A stretch of 64,000 nucleotides of DNA from OFTM10 sp964196195 (GTDB lineage: Bacteria > Actinomycetota > Acidimicrobiia > Acidimicrobiales > Aldehydirespiratoraceae): contig CAXMSE010000055.1 of the NCBI GenBank assembly GCA_964196195.1, positions 1 to 64,000 of the forward strand. Direction: 5' to 3'. Below, piece by piece: positions 43,246 through 52,117 of the stretch. The notes under the pieces are model-generated. The model saw only the letters and a program-made list of their open reading frames with translations. It had not been told where the DNA came from and searched no databases. Position 1 is the first letter of the stretch, and each line of letters starts with the position of its first letter. A program made the position numbers and the translations under genes.

Positions 43246-43377
43246 ATGAGTCAACTTGCTGTCGTATGGCATTTCTGGATTGCGCCGGCTCTCGCCATAG
43301 CGTGCATCGCGGCGATCGTGTTCACCGTCGTCGGGTATCTGGGCCAGGTCACCTACAAGCGCTATCCCCGCGACTGA
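43246..43377 (+). CDS. 43-residue membrane protein, unknown
   Basis: An ATG at 43246 encodes MSQLAVVWHFWIAPALAI, then a long hydrophobic helix (CIAAIVFTVVGYLG) and a polar end QVTYKRYPRD. The stop is one base before the ATG of the DUF2342 metalloprotease, so translation of the two is probably coupled. The helix with a basic, probably cytoplasmic end makes it a convincing small membrane protein. Confidence 0.65.
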   Translation: MSQLAVVWHFWIAPALAIACIAAIVFTVVGYLGQVTYKRYPRD

Positions 43378-43378
43378 T

Positions 43379-44446
43379 ATGAGCGAGGCGGTCGACTGGG
43401 AGGTCGCCCGGAAGTTTGCGGGCAAGGTTGCGGGCAAGGAGCCCTACCGCGCCGCGCGCTACCGCGACGGGCTGGAAGAGGATTTCGATCGCTACACCGC
43501 CCAAGCGGAAGATCTCGTGGCGGAGTGCACGGGCCTGCGTTCGCTCGACGGCAACGCTCGGGGCCGGGTCACCGGCAGGGAGGGTTGGGTCGATGCCAAC
43601 CTCGCGTCCTTCCAGCGCCTGCTTCGGCCCATCACCGACAAGTTGGCCGACAAGATGGATGGCAAGGCGGGCCAGCTCGGTCCGAAGGTGGCAGGAGCCG
43701 AGCTCGGGGCCATGCTCGGGTGGATGTCCACTCGCGTGTTGGGCCAGTACGACCTCCTCGTGATCGAGGATGAGAATCCCGACGAGCAGGACATCGTCTA
43801 TTACGTCGCGCCCAATGTGTTGGCGCTGGAGAAGCGTTATGCATTTCCTCCTCAGGAGTTCCGGCTCTGGCTGGCGCTTCATGAGGTCACCCATCGGGCC
43901 CAGTTCACCGGTGTGCCCTGGATGCGTGAGCACTTCCTGGGCTTGGTCGAGGCCACGATGGACAGTGTCGATCCCGACCCCAAGAGGTTCCTCGCAGCCG
44001 CCCAGCGCTTGCTCGAGTCGCGTCGTCGCGGCGAAGACCTGATGGACCAGGGCGGGATCATGGCCCTGTTCGCCTCCGACGAACAGCTCGCGGTGATCAA
44101 CGAGGTCGCCGGCCTGATGAGCCTCCTCGAGGGTCACGGTGATGTCACGATGGACCGCGCCGGGCAGGGGCTTGTGCCCTCGGCCGAACGGTTCGCCCGC
44201 GTGTTGCGCCACCGTCGCCAGAACGCGAGCGGGTTCACCAAGGTCTTCCAGCGCCTCGCCGGCCTCGAGGCCAAGATGAAGCAGTACGCCGAGGGCGAGT
44301 CGTTCATCGCGGCGGTGGAGTCTCACGGAGGGACCGACCTGCTCGATCGCGCATGGGCGGAGCCGGCCAATGTCCCGTCCATCGACGAGATCCGTGATCC
44401 CGGCCTGTGGATCGCCCGGGTCGGGTCTGCGGAGTTCGCGGCCTGA
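43379..44446 (+). CDS. DUF2342 zinc-dependent metalloprotease-like protein
   Basis: A 355-residue member of the DUF2342/F420-biosynthesis-associated family of actinobacteria. The zinc-binding HExxH motif is ALHEVTHRAQFTGVPW, followed by a downstream candidate third ligand in AGLMSLLEGHGDVTMD. The substrate and role are unproven despite the family name. It directly precedes tilS and hpt, the same order as in mycobacteria (Rv3626c-tilS-hpt). The start ATG at 43379 follows the small membrane gene by one base. Confidence 0.9.
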   Translation: MSEAVDWEVARKFAGKVAGKEPYRAARYRDGLEEDFDRYTAQAEDLVAECTGLRSLDGNARGRVTGREGWVDANLASFQRLLRPITDKLADKMDGKAGQLGPKVAGAELGAMLGWMSTRVLGQYDLLVIEDENPDEQDIVYYVAPNVLALEKRYAFPPQEFRLWLALHEVTHRAQFTGVPWMREHFLGLVEATMDSVDPDPKRFLAAAQRLLESRRRGEDLMDQGGIMALFASDEQLAVINEVAGLMSLLEGHGDVTMDRAGQGLVPSAERFARVLRHRRQNASGFTKVFQRLAGLEAKMKQYAEGESFIAAVESHGGTDLLDRAWAEPANVPSIDEIRDPGLWIARVGSAEFAA

Positions 44447-44452
44447 GCCTCG

Positions 44453-45325
44453 GTGGATATCACCGAGCTGCTCGATCGGTGCGCCTTTCCCGACACACGG
44501 GAGCCTCTTGCGCTGGGCGTCAGCGGGGGCGCCGACAGCGTGGCGATGGCCCTTCTCGCCCGAGCCGCAGGCAGAGACATCGTCATCTGGCACGTCGATC
44601 ACGGCCTCCGGCCATCCTCGGCCGAGGATGCTGAGATGGTGGCGGCCTTCGCTTCCCGCCTCGGCGTGGGATTCGAGCTGAGGGAGGTGGATATTTTGCC
44701 GGGAGCCGATCTCGAAGCGCGGGCCAGGGAGGTCCGCTACACAGCTCTGCCTGGCGATGTCTGCGTCGGGCACACCGCCGACGATCGGGCCGAGACGGTC
44801 CTGATGAACCTGCTCCGAGGGGCGGGCCTGGTGGGAGTGGCTGCTCGGTTCCAGCGGGTGAACAGGCCCCTCATTCGACTGCGTCGATCCGAGACCCATG
44901 CCCTTTGTGAGGCTGAGGGGATCTGCATTGTCGAGGACGAACACAATCATGATCCCTCGTTCACCCGCGTTGCTGTGAGGCAGCGACTCATCCCCGAGAT
45001 CACACAGCTCGTCGGGCGCGATCCCGTTCCCCTCCTCACCCGTCATGCCGATCTTGTCGGCGATGCGCTCGACGTGGTGCGCACGGCAGCCGCGGCGATT
45101 GACCCAACCGACGTCGCCGCGCTTCGCGTCGCGCCCCGTGCTGTTGGCACCGAGGCTCTGAGGGGTTGGCTCCAGGATCAGACCGGAGCAGACCACCCGG
45201 TTGATGCGGCTTCGATCGAACGTGTGCTGGCGGTGGTCGACGGCAGCCGTGTGGCCACCGAGGTGACGGGGGGCCATCGGGTGGCCCGCACGGCGGGGAA
45301 GCTCAGGGTCGAGCGAAGGAAGTGA
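44453..45325 (+). CDS. tilS: tRNA(Ile)-lysidine synthase
   Basis: A 290-residue N-type ATP pyrophosphatase with P-loop GVSGGADSVAMALLARA and HTADDRAETVLMNLLRGAG. It modifies C34 of tRNA-Ile (CAU anticodon) to lysidine so it reads AUA. It has the short architecture (catalytic domain plus helical region) usual in actinobacteria rather than the long E. coli form. GTG start six bases after the metalloprotease gene. hpt follows. Confidence 0.93.
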   Translation: MDITELLDRCAFPDTREPLALGVSGGADSVAMALLARAAGRDIVIWHVDHGLRPSSAEDAEMVAAFASRLGVGFELREVDILPGADLEARAREVRYTALPGDVCVGHTADDRAETVLMNLLRGAGLVGVAARFQRVNRPLIRLRRSETHALCEAEGICIVEDEHNHDPSFTRVAVRQRLIPEITQLVGRDPVPLLTRHADLVGDALDVVRTAAAAIDPTDVAALRVAPRAVGTEALRGWLQDQTGADHPVDAASIERVLAVVDGSRVATEVTGGHRVARTAGKLRVERRK

Positions 45326-45365
45326 GCGGCCGAAGATCGCATCTCTGACCGGTAGGGTCTGAAAG

Positions 45366-45899
45366 ATGTACGAAGCACCCCAGGGATCCATCGGGAGGGT
45401 GGTGATCGCGCCCGACGATCTGGCCGCGCGAGTCCAGGAACTCGGGGCCAGGATCACCACCGACTACCGCGGGCGGAGCCCCTTGCTGGTGGGCGTTCTC
45501 AAGGGTGCTTTCGTCTTCATGAGCGACCTCGGCCGTGCCATCGATCTTCCGGTCGAACTCGATTTCATGGCGGTCTCGTCATACGGCGAGTCCACCAAGT
45601 CAAGTGGTGTGGTGCGCATCGTCAAGGACCTCGAGACCGACATCGACGGTCGCGATGTGATCCTGGTGGAAGACATCGTCGACTCCGGGCTCACCCTGCG
45701 TTATCTGAGGTCCCTTCTCGGCGACCGCAACCCGGCGAGCCTCGAGGTGTGTGCCCTGCTCGTGAGGGAAGGGGCCAACACCGGCGACGTCAAGTATTTC
45801 GGGTTCCCGATCCCGCCCGATTTTGTGGTCGGATACGGCCTCGACGTGGCCGAGCATTACCGCGAGCTCGATTCGATTCGGGTATTCGACCCCGAGTAG
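45366..45899 (+). CDS. hpt: Hypoxanthine(-guanine) phosphoribosyltransferase
   Basis: A 177-residue purine salvage enzyme. The PRPP-binding motif is DVILVEDIVDSGLTLRYL, the flexible loop region is FMAVSSYGESTKSSGVVRIVKDL, and the base-binding end is FVVGYGLDVAEHYRELDSI. It converts hypoxanthine or guanine to IMP or GMP. It lies downstream of tilS, as in many bacteria. ftsH, which often follows hpt, is not here. Confidence 0.95.
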   Translation: MYEAPQGSIGRVVIAPDDLAARVQELGARITTDYRGRSPLLVGVLKGAFVFMSDLGRAIDLPVELDFMAVSSYGESTKSSGVVRIVKDLETDIDGRDVILVEDIVDSGLTLRYLRSLLGDRNPASLEVCALLVREGANTGDVKYFGFPIPPDFVVGYGLDVAEHYRELDSIRVFDPE

Positions 45900-46007
45900 C
45901 GATCAAGGATCGGTCGCGATGCAGATTCCAAACATTCAATTGGGCGCCGACATGGTACGAGGCCATGATGCGCGAGCTACGGTCCACGCCGTGCGAATCG
46001 TGCAGAC

Positions 46008-46619
46008 ATGAGAGGCAAATGGGCCCAGGGCATCGAGCCGCGACACTTCACGTGGATCGTGAAGGATCGGGTGGCGGTATGCGAGCGCCCCGGCGGCTAC
46101 GGAGCCAACCACCGCAAGGTGAGGCGTCAGGAGGAGATCATCTGGCTTCGCCAGCATGAGTTCGACTTCGTCGTGTCGTTGTGTGGTTCCACCCAGAACC
46201 TGCACAACTACGAGGCCATGGCCCTGCCGTTTCACCATGTGCCGTTCAATGGCCCTGCGGCCGGCCCGCTCGGACTCACTCGGGCCATGGCCGCGATTCG
46301 CGATCATGTGACTGCGGGTGAGCGCATCGTCGTGCACCGTGAGGAGCTCGGCGAACGCCTCACGGGTCTGGTGGCCGCCTACCTGCTGTGGATGGGCCTG
46401 GTCGCCGATGGTCCCCAGGCGATAAGCATCACCGAGCAGTTGTTCGAACGCGAGCTCGGCCAACTCGCCCGCGAGCTGGTGTTCATGGTCGACAAGTGCG
46501 ACCCCTCCGCCGATGTGAGGGTCGGCGCGTTCATCGACGATCCGATCGAACTCGATGATGAAGAGCACTCCGATGACGACCTCGACGGCGATGGGGCCGA
46601 ACCAGCCGAAACGACCTGA
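46008..46619 (+). CDS. Tyrosine/dual-specificity phosphatase-fold protein lacking the catalytic Cys
   Basis: A 203-residue protein that follows the dual-specificity phosphatase pattern. EFDFVVSLCGSTQNLHNYEA, LPFHHVPFNGPAAGPLGL and AMAAIRDHVTAGERIVVH lead into the place of the P-loop. Where HCxxGxxRTG is expected it reads VHREELGERLTGLVAAYLL, so the nucleophilic Cys is gone while Gly and Arg remain. This predicts a pseudophosphatase that may bind phosphoproteins or phosphoesters. The acidic C-tail (DDEEHSDDDLDGDGAEP) is low complexity. Its stop overlaps the start of the next gene by one base. Confidence 0.65.
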   Translation: MRGKWAQGIEPRHFTWIVKDRVAVCERPGGYGANHRKVRRQEEIIWLRQHEFDFVVSLCGSTQNLHNYEAMALPFHHVPFNGPAAGPLGLTRAMAAIRDHVTAGERIVVHREELGERLTGLVAAYLLWMGLVADGPQAISITEQLFERELGQLARELVFMVDKCDPSADVRVGAFIDDPIELDDEEHSDDDLDGDGAEPAETT

Positions 46620-47353
46620 TGCCCCGGATCCGGGTGATCGGTCGTGGCCGGGCGGGTGGCTCGCTCGTGGGTGCTCTGGCCGGGTCCGACTGGAAGGTGA
46701 TCGATGTGCGGGGGCGCGACGACCTGGTGGTCGACGCGGCCGCAGGAGTCGATCTGGTGGTGATCGCCACGCCCGACGATGTGATCGCCGCGGTTGCCGC
46801 GGCGATCGACCCCGTCGACTCCACCGTGGTCGTCCATCTGGCCGGTTCGCTCGGCTTGGGTGTGCTCGAGGGTCACCCCCGGCGTGGGGCCATGCATCCC
46901 CTCGTGGCCCTGCCCGATGCCCGTCGCGGAGCGGAGCGCCTTCGTGAGGGAGCCTGGTTCGCGACGGCCGGAGACCCCATGGTAAGTGATCTGGTGGAAG
47001 CACTGGATGGTCGTGAGTTCTCCGTCGCCGACTCAGACCGCGGCGCCTATCACGCCGCGGCTGCGGTGGCATCCAACCATCTCGTGGCGGTGTTGGGTCA
47101 GGCCCAACGCATCGGCCGTTCGGCCAACGTGCCCTTCGAGGCGATCATGGACCTTGTGAGGGCCACGATTCGCAATGTCGACGAGCTGGGCCCCGCGGCT
47201 GCTCTCACCGGTCCTGCCTCGCGAGGCGACGATGCCACGATTGCCCGTCACCTGGAGGCTTTGGCGCCCGACGAGCGGTCGAGCTACGAAGCAATGGTCG
47301 CCGAAGCGCGCCGTCTCGCGGCCCAGGCCCGTTCCGAAGGCGAGGCGGGCTGA
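46619..47353 (+). CDS. Rossmann/DUF2520 protein next to panC
   Basis: A 244-residue protein with an N-terminal NAD(P)-binding motif (IRVIGRGRAGGSLVGALAG) and a C-terminal DUF2520 helical domain (AYHAAAAVASNHLVAVLGQA, VRATIRNVDELGPAAALTGPASRGD), the layout of ketopantoate or pyrroline-5-carboxylate reductase relatives. HPLVALPDARRG is a family signature. In mycobacteria the same gene (Rv3603c) is directly upstream of panC, as here, which suggests a role in pantothenate supply. The reaction is unproven. Confidence 0.85.
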   Translation: MPRIRVIGRGRAGGSLVGALAGSDWKVIDVRGRDDLVVDAAAGVDLVVIATPDDVIAAVAAAIDPVDSTVVVHLAGSLGLGVLEGHPRRGAMHPLVALPDARRGAERLREGAWFATAGDPMVSDLVEALDGREFSVADSDRGAYHAAAAVASNHLVAVLGQAQRIGRSANVPFEAIMDLVRATIRNVDELGPAAALTGPASRGDDATIARHLEALAPDERSSYEAMVAEARRLAAQARSEGEAG

Positions 47354-47354
47354 C

Positions 47355-48209
47355 ATGGATCTGATCGCGACGATCGCCGAGGTGCGGGGCCGACTCGATT
47401 TCCACCGCGCCGAAGGCCACACCGTCGGATTGGTTCCCACGATGGGCTATCTGCATGCGGGCCACGCCTCCCTGATGACGGCCGCGGTCGACTCCAATGA
47501 CATCACGGTTGCCTCGATATTCGTCAACCCCCTCCAGTTCGGTGAGGGAGAGGATCTCGATTCCTATCCTCGCGATCTGGATCGTGATCTGGAGATCTGT
47601 CGGGCCGAGGGGATCGACATGGTCTTCATGCCTTCGGTCGAGGAGATGTACCCGCGCCCGGTCGACACCGTGGTGACTGTTCCCACGATCGCGGCCCCGC
47701 TCGAAGGCGTCACCCGGCCCTCGCACTTCGCAGGTGTAGCCACCGTGGTGGCGAAGTTGTTCTCGATAGCAGGTCCGTGTCGTGCCTACTTCGGTGCGAA
47801 GGATTGGCAGCAGCTGGCGGTGATCCGACGTATGGCCGCCGATCTGTCGATGCCGGTCGAAGTGGTGGCTTGCCCGATCGTGCGTGAGCCTGACGGGCTT
47901 GCCTTGTCGAGCCGCAACTCCTACCTCACCGCAGATGAGAGGGCTCAGGCATCGGTGGTCCGCCGTGCTCTCGATGTCGGGATCGAGTTGGTGGCGAACG
48001 GCGAAACCGACCCGAAGGTGATCGAGTCGGCCATGGCCACCGAGGTGGCCACTGCTCCGCTCGGTGAGCTCGATTACGCGGCTGCGGTCCCTGCCCAGAC
48101 CCTGGTGGCCGATGGTTCGCTGGCGGGCGAGGTGAGGTTGTTGTTGGCGGTACGGTTCGGAGAGGCGAGGCTCATCGACAACGACGGCGCCTTCATCAGA
48201 GAGGTCTGA
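47355..48209 (+). CDS. panC: Pantothenate synthetase
   Basis: A 284-residue enzyme ligating pantoate and beta-alanine using ATP. The HxGH motif is PTMGYLHAGHASLM, FVNPLQFGEGEDLDSYPRD and FGAKDWQQLAVIRRM are conserved, and LALSSRNSYL is the KMSKS-like loop. The ATG is one base after the stop of the DUF2520 gene. panD, which often follows panC, is not in this cluster; coaX is 4 kb downstream. Confidence 0.96.
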   Translation: MDLIATIAEVRGRLDFHRAEGHTVGLVPTMGYLHAGHASLMTAAVDSNDITVASIFVNPLQFGEGEDLDSYPRDLDRDLEICRAEGIDMVFMPSVEEMYPRPVDTVVTVPTIAAPLEGVTRPSHFAGVATVVAKLFSIAGPCRAYFGAKDWQQLAVIRRMAADLSMPVEVVACPIVREPDGLALSSRNSYLTADERAQASVVRRALDVGIELVANGETDPKVIESAMATEVATAPLGELDYAAAVPAQTLVADGSLAGEVRLLLAVRFGEARLIDNDGAFIREV

Positions 48210-48211
48210 AT

Positions 48212-48664
48212 ATGGGAAATGAAGACGACTACGCGCCGAGCACGTGGGACTGGGTGGCCGAGCAGGTGGCCGAATACGAGGCCTCGGGTGGCAGCCGGGC
48301 CAACACCCTGCTCGACACCGGGATTCCGATAATCGTCATGACAACGGTGGGTCACAAGACCGGGAAGGTCCGCAAGGTTCCCCTGATGCGGGTGGAGCAC
48401 GATGGTGAGTACGAGATTGTCGCCTCCAAGGCCGGCATGCCGCACCACCCGGGCTGGTACCACAACCTCGTCGCTGATCCGAACGTGACCATTCAGGATG
48501 GCTCCGAGCCGCTCGACTACACCGTCCGTCGCATCGAGGGCGACGAGCGTGCCGTGTGGTGGGACCGAGGTGTGAGCGTGTACCCGCCCTACGCCGAATA
48601 CGCGCTATCAGCGGGTGAGGTCGGGCGCGTCATCCCGGTGTTCGTGGCGAGTCGAACCAGCTGA
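48212..48664 (+). CDS. F420-dependent nitroreductase/quinone reductase-like (Ddn family)
   Basis: A 150-residue split-barrel flavin/deazaflavin oxidoreductase of the Ddn family. The signature is MTTVGHKTGKVRKVPLMRV, followed by GMPHHPGWYHNLVADPNVTI and the C-terminal YPPYAEYALSAGEVGRVIPVFV. In mycobacteria relatives reduce quinones or nitro compounds with F420H2. It is two bases downstream of panC, so it is likely co-transcribed. Substrate unknown. Confidence 0.88.
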   Translation: MGNEDDYAPSTWDWVAEQVAEYEASGGSRANTLLDTGIPIIVMTTVGHKTGKVRKVPLMRVEHDGEYEIVASKAGMPHHPGWYHNLVADPNVTIQDGSEPLDYTVRRIEGDERAVWWDRGVSVYPPYAEYALSAGEVGRVIPVFVASRTS

Positions 48665-48676
48665 TCGGTTCGGAGG

Positions 48677-50347
48677 TCAGCCTTGGCCGAGCAGCTTCGT
48701 AACCTCGCCTGATACCGCGATCAGGCGCTGCTCGCCGCGGGTGCGAGACGCTTCGACATCGGCGACACCGTTCACCGGCTCGATCACCTCGATATAGGCC
48801 TTCACCTTCGGTTCGGTGCCGCTGGGGCGGATGATCACGCGGGTGTCGTCGGCGAAGAGGAGCAGGGAGCCTGCCGTGGGTGGGAGGTGGCGCCCTTCGG
48901 CGAGGCTTTCGGATGAAGCGAGAGGGCTGCCCGCCAATGCATCCGGAGGGTTGGCGAGGACGCGGGTCATGGTTTCGCTCATCTTCTCCTGGGCATCGGT
49001 GCCGGCGAACCGGATCGACATGGGGCCGGTGAGATGGGTGCCGTGAGCCACTGCGAGCCGGTCGAGCCGGTCCCAGACGGTCTCACCGTCGGCGATCATC
49101 TCGGCTACGGCCTCGGCCGCGACGAGAGCGGCTGAGATCCCGTCCTTGTCGCGCACGACCCCGCCGATCGAGTAGCCGAGAGCCTCCTCGTAGCCGATCA
49201 GGTAGTGCTTGTCGGGCTGTTCGACGATGGGGCGGGCCACCCACTTGAATCCGGTGAGTGTGGTCTCGCAAGCCACATCGTGCGCCGCGGCCATCTTCGA
49301 CAGCAGGCGGCTCGAGACGAGCGACGACGCCACGAGCCGGTTGGGGCCCGATGTGTGGGTGAGCAGGTGATCGGCGAGGAGGACACCGGTCTGGTCGCCG
49401 CTCAACGCTGTGTAGCCATGCCCATCGCGCGACGGCACCGCGAGGGCGATGCGGTCGCCGTCGGGGTCGTTGGCCAATACCAGATCGGCCGACTCCCTCT
49501 CGGCGAGTTGGAGGGCGAGGTCGAGGGCACCGGGCTCTTCGGGGTTGGGAAATGTGACGGTGGGAAAATCGGGGTCGGGTTCGAACTGCTCCGCCACGAC
49601 TGCTGGGGTCGGGAATCCGGCTCGTTCGAAGGCCGCGAGGAGGTGGGCGCCGGCGACTCCGTGCATGGCGGTGTAGACGGTGGATACCGCCCGGTGGCGG
49701 GTGAGCAGGACTTCCTGGATCGCATCGAGATGCTCGTCCACCGGTTCGTTGCCGAGCACGGCAACGCGATCATCGATCACTTCGACCAGACCCCCGGCTG
49801 CCGCCACGGAATCGATCGCTGCGGCGATCTCGGCGTCGGCCGGTGCCACGAGCTGGATGCCGTCGGCCAGGTAGAGCTTGTAGCCGTTGTCGGCCGCCGG
49901 GTTGTGAGACGCGGTGATCATCACCCCGGCATCGGCGGCCTGGGAGAGCACCCCCCGGGCCAATACGGGTGTGGGAAGCGGACGCGGGAGTACGAGTGCG
50001 CGCCCGCCCCTCGCCGCGATCACCCCGGCGGCATCGTGGGCGAAGCTCCGGGAGCCGTGTCGGGCATCGAAGCCAACGACGATGGTGGGCGTCGGGATAC
50101 CGCGTTGGCTCAACCAGTCCATCAGCCCGGCTGTGGTCTGGCGCACGACGAGCCGGTTCATGCGATTGGGGCCCGGCCCCTCCGCGGCTCGCAGTCCGGC
50201 GGTGCCGAACCCGAGCCGACCCTCGAAGAGTTCTTCGAGCACACCGGTGGCCTCGGCCTCGAGCAGGGCCTCGAGCTCGGCTCTGGTTGCGGGGTCAGGG
50301 TCGATGGCGATCCAGGCGTGGACCGTGGCCAAGAGATTGTTGGTCAA
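48677..50347 (-). CDS. Phosphoglucomutase/phosphomannomutase
   Basis: A 556-residue alpha-D-phosphohexomutase. The active-site phosphoserine is in MITASHNPAADNGYKLYL, the metal-binding loop is VLANDPDGDRIALAV, the sugar-binding loop is YLIGYEEALGYSIGG, and the phosphate-binding loop is IIRPSGTEPKVKAYIEV. It interconverts hexose 1- and 6-phosphates for glycan synthesis. M. tuberculosis PmmB is the nearest known equivalent and is also adjacent to the purine nucleoside phosphorylase gene, as here. Confidence 0.93.
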   Translation of the reverse strand: MTNNLLATVHAWIAIDPDPATRAELEALLEAEATGVLEELFEGRLGFGTAGLRAAEGPGPNRMNRLVVRQTTAGLMDWLSQRGIPTPTIVVGFDARHGSRSFAHDAAGVIAARGGRALVLPRPLPTPVLARGVLSQAADAGVMITASHNPAADNGYKLYLADGIQLVAPADAEIAAAIDSVAAAGGLVEVIDDRVAVLGNEPVDEHLDAIQEVLLTRHRAVSTVYTAMHGVAGAHLLAAFERAGFPTPAVVAEQFEPDPDFPTVTFPNPEEPGALDLALQLAERESADLVLANDPDGDRIALAVPSRDGHGYTALSGDQTGVLLADHLLTHTSGPNRLVASSLVSSRLLSKMAAAHDVACETTLTGFKWVARPIVEQPDKHYLIGYEEALGYSIGGVVRDKDGISAALVAAEAVAEMIADGETVWDRLDRLAVAHGTHLTGPMSIRFAGTDAQEKMSETMTRVLANPPDALAGSPLASSESLAEGRHLPPTAGSLLLFADDTRVIIRPSGTEPKVKAYIEVIEPVNGVADVEASRTRGEQRLIAVSGEVTKLLGQG

Positions 50348-50383
50348 GGGGCTAGTTCCTCCTGAGGGCGACTCGGCTTATGG

Positions 50384-51193
50384 TCACGCGGCTCGGATCA
50401 GGGCGTCGATGAGGGCGAGAACACGGTCGGTGGACGCGGCCGCAACGTCGAGAACCTCCTGGTGGCTCAGGTCGCCGCCCATGCCCGCCGCGAGATTGGT
50501 GACCAGGGAGATGCCGGCTACCTCGGCACCCAGATGCTTCGCGGCGATGGCCTCCAGCACTGTGGACATTCCCACGAGGGTGGCGCCGAAACCGGCGAGC
50601 ATGGCTATCTCGGCGGGGGTTTCGTAGGCCCCGCCGAGCAGGCCGGCGTAGACGCCCTCGGCAAGGGAGTCGTCGTGGGCGAGAGCGGCCGCCCTCATGC
50701 GCCGGGAGTAGAGCTCGGTGAGGTCACAGAAGCGTCCGGGGAATCCATCGGGAGGGTGAGCGCCACCCATGGGCGATACCCCGGTGAGGTTGAGCTGGTC
50801 GGCCAGCATCACCGGAGTGCCTGGCCCCTGGTTGCGATCGAGCGACCCCGCGGCGTTGGTGAGAATCACGGTGTTGCAGCCCGCCAGCACCGCGGCACGG
50901 ACTGCGTGAACGACATCGTGCGCGCCGTGGCCCTCGTAGAGATGGGTGCGGCCACCGAACAGCCAGGCCGACTTGTCGCCGACCGACACCGCTCTCACGA
51001 GTCCGCTGTGGCCCTCGACCGCAGGCGGGGCGGCGCCCGGTATCGACCCCAGTGGAATCTCGGCGGTGATCGTGCCGAGACCCTCGGCCGCGGCAGCCCA
51101 GCCCGAGCCCAGCACCACGGCTACGTGGGCTTCCCCGAGCTGATCGAGGAGAACCCCTCCCGCCTCCTGGGCGTGATGCAGAGGGTGTGTCAT
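50384..51193 (-). CDS. punA: Purine nucleoside phosphorylase
   Basis: A 269-residue trimeric-type PNP that splits (deoxy)inosine and guanosine with phosphate. It shows VAVVLGSGWAAAAEGLG, FGGRTHLYEGHGAHDVV, NTVILTNAAGSLDRN, GGAYETPAEIAML and LVGMSTVLEAIAAKHLG. The usual GMSTVPE signature reads GMSTVLE. The gene is upstream of the phosphohexomutase gene on the same strand (36-base gap), supporting a salvage operon. Confidence 0.93.
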   Translation of the reverse strand: MTHPLHHAQEAGGVLLDQLGEAHVAVVLGSGWAAAAEGLGTITAEIPLGSIPGAAPPAVEGHSGLVRAVSVGDKSAWLFGGRTHLYEGHGAHDVVHAVRAAVLAGCNTVILTNAAGSLDRNQGPGTPVMLADQLNLTGVSPMGGAHPPDGFPGRFCDLTELYSRRMRAAALAHDDSLAEGVYAGLLGGAYETPAEIAMLAGFGATLVGMSTVLEAIAAKHLGAEVAGISLVTNLAAGMGGDLSHQEVLDVAAASTDRVLALIDALIRAA

Positions 51194-51267
51194 TCGCTCT
51201 ATCCTTTCAGCGGCCGGCGTACCCCGGGGACCTTATATCGACGCCGTGGTTGCCGTACCCTCTGAGC

Positions 51268-52086
51268 ATGTCCGACACTCCTGCCAACTGGTACCCGGAC
51301 CCATCGGGTCGACACGAACATCGCTACTGGGACGGCTCGGTCTGGACCGAACACGTCTCAGATCACGGACGCCAGGGGACCGACTCCCTGACCGACAGCG
51401 CGCCTCTCCCCACCACTCGAGCCACCGCCGAGAAGGTTCAGAGCCAGGTGGCCGACAAGGCGGGGGTGAGCGTGGCCCCGGCCGGCACGGGGCTGTTCGA
51501 CCAACCCATTCTGGTGGTGAACCAGAAGGCCAAGCTCATCGAGCTCAACAACGAATACGCGGTCTACGACCAGGATGGCACCCAGATCGGAGCGATCCGC
51601 CAGGTCGGCCAGAGTGCCCTCAAGAAGGTGGCCCGCTTCGTCAGCAGCTTCGACCAGTTTATGACCCACAGCCTCCAGCTCGTCGATATCAACGGCGTGG
51701 TGCAGCTCACCGTCACCCGCCCCGCGAAGTTCGCCAAGTCGAAGGTGCACATCGCCGACGCATCGGGAGCTCCGATCGGTTCGATCGTGCAGCAGAACAT
51801 GATCGGCAAGATCCGCTTCTCTCTCGAGGGGACCAGCGGGAAGCTCGCTTCGCTCAACGGCGAGAACTGGCGGGCGTGGAACTTCAACATCCAGGACGGC
51901 GCGGGCAACGAGTTGGCTCGCATCACCAAGACGTGGGAGGGACTCGCCAAGACGATGTTCACCACCGCCGACAACTATGTGTTGCAGATTCATAAGCCCC
52001 TCGCCGAGCCTCTACGCAGCCTTGTGGTGGCCTCCGCGGTATCTGTGGATCTCGCCCTGAAACAGGACAGCCGCGGTTTCGGCTGA
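51268..52086 (+). CDS. Scramblase/LURP-one-like protein with DUF2510 start
   Basis: A 272-residue protein. The N-terminus ANWYPDPSGRHEHRYWDGSVWTEHV is a DUF2510 motif, a short Trp-rich element common in actinobacterial membrane proteins. After a linker, residues 80-260 follow the phospholipid scramblase/LURP-one tubby-like barrel (LNNEYAVYDQDGTQIGAIRQ, VDINGVVQLTVTRPAKF, GNELARITKTWEGLAKTMF, ADNYVLQIHKPLAEPLRSLVV). Lipid scrambling has not been shown for bacterial members. ATG at 51268; the upstream frame runs into the divergent gene. Confidence 0.82.
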   Translation: MSDTPANWYPDPSGRHEHRYWDGSVWTEHVSDHGRQGTDSLTDSAPLPTTRATAEKVQSQVADKAGVSVAPAGTGLFDQPILVVNQKAKLIELNNEYAVYDQDGTQIGAIRQVGQSALKKVARFVSSFDQFMTHSLQLVDINGVVQLTVTRPAKFAKSKVHIADASGAPIGSIVQQNMIGKIRFSLEGTSGKLASLNGENWRAWNFNIQDGAGNELARITKTWEGLAKTMFTTADNYVLQIHKPLAEPLRSLVVASAVSVDLALKQDSRGFG

Positions 52087-52117
52087 CCCCGGCCGCGGTC
52101 AGGTAGCGTTCTGCACC

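Noticed and set aside
43349..45460. A 703-codon open frame on the minus strand
   Set aside because: It is antisense to DUF2342, tilS and part of hpt, all with clear motifs on the plus strand. Long antisense frames are expected in GC-rich coding DNA, and the translation has no recognisable domain.
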